Shown here: piece by piece, positions 60,747 to 64,000 of the stretch | Numbering within the stretch: the stretch's first letter is position 1 | How the letters are laid out: every line of letters starts with the position of its first letter | NCBI GenBank assembly: GCA_963708725.1 | Contig: CAVPTL010000006.1 | Location: 62,001-126,000, forward strand | Length of the DNA stretch: 64,000 nucleotides | Origin: CAVPTL01 sp963708725 | GTDB taxonomy: Bacteria > Actinomycetota > Thermoleophilia > Gaiellales > JAICJC01 | Direction of reading: 5' to 3' | Program-made: the position numbers and the translations under genes | The notes under the pieces: generated by a model | Databases searched by the model: none | Told to the model about the DNA's origin: nothing | Seen by the model: the letters and a program-made list of their open reading frames with translations, nothing else

Positions 60747-61909
60747 CACCCGAGCTCCGCGACCCGCCTGGCCAGGAACCGCCGCTCGGGATCGGTCTGG
60801 GCCAGCTCGAGCGCGCGTTGGTAGGCGAGCCGGGCATCGTCGGTGCGGCCGAGCCGTCGCAGCAGGTCGGCTCGGGTCGAATGCAGGTACTGGAAGTCGT
60901 CGAGGTCGAGCCCCTCGACCAGCGTGAGGCCGGCATCCGCACCCTCGGCCTCGCCCACGGCGATGGCGTGGTTCAGCTCGACCACCGGGGAGTGGGTGAG
61001 TTCGGCCAGCCGCCCGTAGAGCGCGGCGATCTCGCCCCAGTCGGGGTCGTCGTCGACGTGCAGCGATGCGATCGCGGCCTGGAGCACGTAGGGCCCGTGG
61101 CCGTGGAGCGCGATCGCACGCTCGAGCAGTTCGCGGCCCTCGGCGATCTCGGTGCGGTTCCAAAGCCCTCGGTCCTGGTCGTCGAGGAGGACGAGCTCGC
61201 CGGCTCGAAACCGGGCGTCACGGCGCGCGTCATGCACCAGCATCAGCGCCAGCAGGCCGTGTACCTCGGGCTCGTCGGGCATGAGCTCAGACAGCGATCG
61301 GCCCAGCCGGATCGCCTCGTTCGCGAGGTCGGTACGGCCGCCATAGCCCTCGTTGTAGATCAGGTAGACCACCGCCAACACCGCGGCGAGCCGGTCGGGG
61401 AGGAGGTGCTCGGGCGGCACCCGAAACGGGATTCCCGCGTCGCGGATCTTGCGCTTGGCCCGCGCGAGCCGCTTGGTCATCGTCGGGCCGGGCACCAGAA
61501 ACGCGCGGGCGATCTCGTCGGTGGTGAGCCCGCCCAGGGTTCGCAACGTCAGCGCCACCTGGGCATCGACCGCGAGCGCGGGGTGGCAGCAGGTGAACAC
61601 CAGCTCGAGCCGTTCGTCGGGAAAGGTCGTGATCTCCTCCATCGTGTGCTCGTGCGTTCGCTCCAGCTCCAGCAGATGGGTCTTGGCGGCCAGCGTGCGC
61701 TCGCGCCGGAGCCGGTCGACAGCCCGGTTTCGGGCGGTCACCACCAGCCACCCGCCGGGGTTGGCCGGCACCCCATCGCGTGGCCACCGCTCGGCAGCGG
61801 CGGCAAACGCCTCCTGGGTGGCTTCCTCGGCGAGGTCGAAGTCGCCGAGGAAGCCGACCAGCGACGCGAGCACGCGCCCCCACTCATCGCGGAAGAGCTG
61901 CTCCAGCAA
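60746..61909 (-). CDS. ECF sigma factor, ECF42-like, with long C-terminal extension
   Basis: 387 residues, TTG start 3 bases after the DGPF gene. Sigma2 (FLGDFDLAEEATQEAFAAAAERWP, WLVVTARNRAVDRLRRER) and sigma4 (LTLRTLGGLTTDEIARAFLVPGPTMTKRLARAKRKIRDAG) are followed by about 200 residues with TPR-like repeats (LYGRLAELTHSPVVELNHAIAV, RADLLRRLGRTDDARLAYQRALEL). This architecture plus an adjacent DGPF protein defines group ECF42, which lacks an anti-sigma factor and is thought to be controlled through its extension. Confidence 0.9.
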   Translation of the reverse strand: MLEQLFRDEWGRVLASLVGFLGDFDLAEEATQEAFAAAAERWPRDGVPANPGGWLVVTARNRAVDRLRRERTLAAKTHLLELERTHEHTMEEITTFPDERLELVFTCCHPALAVDAQVALTLRTLGGLTTDEIARAFLVPGPTMTKRLARAKRKIRDAGIPFRVPPEHLLPDRLAAVLAVVYLIYNEGYGGRTDLANEAIRLGRSLSELMPDEPEVHGLLALMLVHDARRDARFRAGELVLLDDQDRGLWNRTEIAEGRELLERAIALHGHGPYVLQAAIASLHVDDDPDWGEIAALYGRLAELTHSPVVELNHAIAVGEAEGADAGLTLVEGLDLDDFQYLHSTRADLLRRLGRTDDARLAYQRALELAQTDPERRFLARRVAELG

Positions 61910-61912
61910 TCC

Positions 61913-62254
61913 CTACATCTCCACCAGCGGGCGGACCTCGACCGAACCGCCGAGCCGCGCCGCGGGAATCCGCGCCGCCAACTCGATCGCCGAATCCAGG
62001 TCGCCGGACTCATACAGGTAGTACCCGCCGAGCTGCTCCTTCATGGCGGCAAACGGGCCGTCGGTCGTCAGCGTCTGCCCGTTTTGGACGCGCACGGTGG
62101 TGGCGGTGTCGGAGGGCTGGAGCTGGGCGCCACCGACGACGCCGGGAGTCTCTGAGATCGCGTAATACTCGGCGGTGACCGCCTTCTGCTCGTCTTCCGA
62201 GAGCCGGCTCCACCCATCCATTCCGCCGGTGTTGATCAAGAGCATGTACTTCAT
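61913..62254 (-). CDS. YCII-related DGPF-domain protein
   Basis: 113 residues, ATG 62254 with AGGAGG close upstream. MKYMLLINTGGMDGW start, diagnostic TDGPFAAMKEQLGGYYLYE (~65-83), end GGSVEVRPL. DGPF proteins are the constant partners of ECF42 sigma factors and probable target genes. Biochemical role unknown. Confidence 0.9.
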   Translation of the reverse strand: MKYMLLINTGGMDGWSRLSEDEQKAVTAEYYAISETPGVVGGAQLQPSDTATTVRVQNGQTLTTDGPFAAMKEQLGGYYLYESGDLDSAIELAARIPAARLGGSVEVRPLVEM

Positions 62255-62285
62255 GGTTCCTCCTTTTGGAGAGCGTAGACGTGAA

Positions 62286-62315
62286 GACAACGAACGGGAC
62301 AGGCGAAAACGGACA
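62286..62315 (-). promoter_or_regulatory. Possible ECF-type promoter of the DGPF operon
   Basis: On the minus strand TGTCCG (62310-62315) is followed after 17 bases by CGTTGTC (62286-62292). Spacing fits an ECF sigma promoter and autoregulation is typical of ECF42, but the bases only partly fit; treat as a candidate. Confidence 0.25.
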
Positions 62316-62316
62316 C

Positions 62317-62982
62317 CTATCCCGGACGGGCGGTGAACTCGACCACCACGGGCGCGAGCACGTCGGGGTATCCGTCTGACCGAAACCCGACCACGACCTC
62401 GCTGAGGGCGGGCACGCTCAGCGGCCATGGCGAGAGCGTCACGCCGCCGTGACCGTCCACCGAATACCGAACCTCCACCGGCTCGGCACCCGGCGCGGGC
62501 ACGATCGCGACGCTGCCCGATGTCGCCTCTTCCTCGCAGAAGTCGAACGAGACCAGGTCGCAGAGATTGGTGATCCGATCGGCGTCGGCGGCGGTGGCCT
62601 CATCGACCCCGGCAGCCACTCGCAGGCGCTGGAGCGCTTCGGCCATGTGGGCGGCGGCCCCTTCGCGGACATCACCGCCACCGTAGGAGACCAGCCGGTG
62701 CACGTGCATCGCGACCACCAGATCGACGACCGCGTCCTCGCCGGCGGGTGCAAACCCGGCTTCCTGGATCTCGATCCAGCGATCGCCGGCAACCTCACCA
62801 ATCGCGTCGTCGTCGAGCTGACCGTAGCCACGATCATGCAGCGCCACGCCGGTGACGAACGACCGGAACGGAAGCTCCGGCCGGGCAAACTGATCGTTCC
62901 CCCAGTGAAGCGCGAGCACCGCCGCCAGCCGCGCATGCTCTGCCTGCGGGTACACCACCTGTCGCCGGGCCGACCGAAACAC
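62317..62982 (-). CDS. DUF3891 family protein
   Basis: 221 residues. YPQAEHARLAAVLALHWGNDQF at the start (QxxHA motif), GVALHDRGYGQLDDD with an HD pair, VVAMHVHRLVSYG and LCDLVSFDFCEE. The spacing of His/Asp resembles a metal-binding HD-like pocket but the family has no known reaction. Same strand and upstream of the DGPF operon; 62 bases separate them. Confidence 0.83.
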   Translation of the reverse strand: MFRSARRQVVYPQAEHARLAAVLALHWGNDQFARPELPFRSFVTGVALHDRGYGQLDDDAIGEVAGDRWIEIQEAGFAPAGEDAVVDLVVAMHVHRLVSYGGGDVREGAAAHMAEALQRLRVAAGVDEATAADADRITNLCDLVSFDFCEEEATSGSVAIVPAPGAEPVEVRYSVDGHGGVTLSPWPLSVPALSEVVVGFRSDGYPDVLAPVVVEFTARPG

Positions 62983-63087
62983 TCCGTCACTGTAGCCCTG
63001 CGGCGCCAGACCGATCCAAACCGCTCTCGTCGTCGTACCGTGGAGTAGCCTGTGCCAACCCAGTTAGCGACGTTTGAGGTAGTGCCG

Positions 63088-63669
63088 ATGCGGAAGCTCC
63101 AAAGCCAGGGTGTGCATCACATCACGATCACCGGAGCCGACAGGCAAACGTCGATCGATTTCTGGGAGGGCGTGCTCGGCATGCCGTTCGTATTCGAGCA
63201 GCCGAACCTCGATAACGCGGCCGAGAGTCACCTGTACTTCGATCCTGGCGACGGGCGTCTGATCACGATCTTCACCAACGAGCAGCGGGTCGCCGATCCC
63301 ACCCGCACGCCGACCGATCCCGGCTGTGTGCATCACGTCGCCTTCTCGCTTTCGCAGGCGACGTTCAAGCAGGCGGTCGAGCGGCTCGACGAGCGCAACA
63401 TTCGCCATAGCGGCGTCAAGGATCGCGGCTTCATGGACTCGATCTACTTCGAGGATCCGTTGGGCCTTCTGATCGAGCTCGCCTCCTACCGCTTCGAGCC
63501 GCCGTTTGGCTACACGCATTCGGATGTACTGCTCGAGGCCCACAAGATCCGCGTCGCGCGTGGCGACGACCACATCGCCGAGATTCACGTCGCCGACGCG
63601 CTCGAGCAGCTCATCCTGCGCTCACGACCGTCACTGTCCGACGATCGATCGTCCAAAGACCCGTACTGA
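63088..63669 (+). CDS. VOC-family dioxygenase/glyoxalase-like protein
   Basis: 193 residues from ATG 63088; a GTG at 63052 would add 12 residues. GVHHITITGADRQTSIDFWEGVLGM, CVHHVAFSL and IELASYRFEPPFG supply the two His and Glu of an extradiol-type metal site. It resembles ring-cleaving dioxygenase-like VOC proteins found beside glutathione S-transferases. The GST-like gene starts 9 bases downstream, so the two form an operon, possibly for detoxifying an aromatic or electrophilic compound. Confidence 0.85.
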   Translation: MRKLQSQGVHHITITGADRQTSIDFWEGVLGMPFVFEQPNLDNAAESHLYFDPGDGRLITIFTNEQRVADPTRTPTDPGCVHHVAFSLSQATFKQAVERLDERNIRHSGVKDRGFMDSIYFEDPLGLLIELASYRFEPPFGYTHSDVLLEAHKIRVARGDDHIAEIHVADALEQLILRSRPSLSDDRSSKDPY

Positions 63670-63678
63670 GGGGGAGAC

Positions 63679-64000
63679 ATGGCAGAGATCGCACTTCATG
63701 TTTTGAAGCCGAGCGTCAACAACCTGACCGCACGGGTGTTCGTGCGCGCCGCCGGCCTCGACTTCGAAGAGATCGACGTGTACGGCAAGACCACCACTCC
63801 CGAGTTTCTGAAGATGAACCCGGCGCATCTGACGCCGATGCTGGAGGAGCAGGGACTCCCCAAGGCGACGCTGTGGGAGAGCTGCGCGATCATGCAGTAC
63901 CTCTGTAACAAGCACGGCCTGGACGAGCTCTACCCGAGCGATCCAGCGCAGCGGGCGATGGTCGATAGCGCGATGTTCTATCTCGTCGGCACGCTCTATC
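63679..64000 (+). CDS. Glutathione S-transferase-like protein, N-terminal part (runs off window)
   Basis: 107 residues visible, ATG with GGGGAG upstream. Thioredoxin-like N-terminal GST domain: LHVLKPSVNNLTARVFVRAAGLDFEEIDV, KMNPAHLTPMLEE (cis-Pro), LWESCAIMQYLCNKHG (the E-S/T-x-A glutathione-binding motif). The C-terminal helical domain is only starting at the window edge. Operon with the VOC gene. Confidence 0.88.
   Translation, partial: MAEIALHVLKPSVNNLTARVFVRAAGLDFEEIDVYGKTTTPEFLKMNPAHLTPMLEEQGLPKATLWESCAIMQYLCNKHGLDELYPSDPAQRAMVDSAMFYLVGTLY

Noticed and set aside
60656..62155. Plus-strand open frame of about 500 codons opposite the sigma factor
   Set aside because: Shadow frame: composition is low-complexity, and the minus strand carries an intact sigma2/sigma4/TPR protein.

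Overview
The window is about 64 kb of high-GC, gene-dense DNA. Everything points to an actinobacterium: many GTG/TTG starts, ATGA and GTGA stop/start overlaps, an F420-type (Ddn-like) nitroreductase, an LtrA protein, GAP-family membrane proteins, an NhaA-DsbA fusion, DUF2252 and ECF42/DGPF genes. The mix and the codon style suggest Thermoleophilia/Solirubrobacterales, but that placement is inference; no rRNA or tRNA gene is present to settle it.

Layout. 1-5.8 kb: end of a SpoIIE-type phosphatase, a TetR/DHA2-efflux pair with a palindromic operator, a DUF1254/DUF1214 protein and a B12-dependent acyl-CoA mutase large subunit whose two specificity residues match isobutyryl-CoA mutase. 5.8-7.2 kb: broken IS3 and IS30 remnants lying inside a split palindromic repeat. 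7.4-10.5 kb: a Wzz/tyrosine-kinase fusion followed by a frameshifted O-antigen ligase/polymerase-like gene. 10.5-16.3 kb: Rieske oxygenase, IclR regulator, HpaB-type flavin monooxygenase, RidA, then a molybdopterin oxidoreductase/flavin reductase/zinc-ribbon operon and a lipoprotein cytochrome c. 16.4-26.4 kb: a sugar catabolic region (GH26-like secreted enzyme, GH4 glycosidase, DeoR regulator, SIS isomerase, complete ABC importer, two PfkB kinases). 26.4-31.2 kb: GAP protein, aminotransferase, two-component system, SDR.

31.3-44.4 kb holds housekeeping and stress genes: esterase, YbjQ, VOC, double GNAT, CPBP protease, DUF389, PiT phosphate transporter with small partner and Usp protein, sugar porter, ArsR/SRPBCC, TetR/metallo-beta-lactamase with a 30-bp operator, a cNMP-binding protein, GAP, YpfJ-type zinc peptidase. 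44.4-52.9 kb: DUF2252 and an orphan DNA methyltransferase, Ddn-like protein, NhaA-DsbA fusion, LtrA, OsmC, DUF4188, lipoprotein, YihY. 53-64 kb: a decayed REP-associated (Y1) transposase gene bracketed by palindromes, APH-like kinase, Cys-less DksA-like protein, ArsR/SRPBCC pair, Erm-like methylase, LanC-like protein, DUF2461, ureohydrolase, an ECF42 sigma/DGPF/AraC/VOC operon, DUF3891, VOC and the start of a glutathione S-transferase.

The most distinctive feature is a dispersed palindromic repeat (outer arms TGAATAAATGGTG / CACCATTTATTCA around a 5-base centre). Seven sites occur. Four intact copies or variants and one degenerate copy supply the stop codon of an adjacent gene; one is split exactly at its centre by IS debris; two bracket the Y1-transposase pseudogene. 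A separate, almost fully self-complementary 182-bp element abuts one of them. Together they look like a REP/RAYT-type system. The local RAYT copy is dead, so an active copy elsewhere, or past activity, must be assumed.
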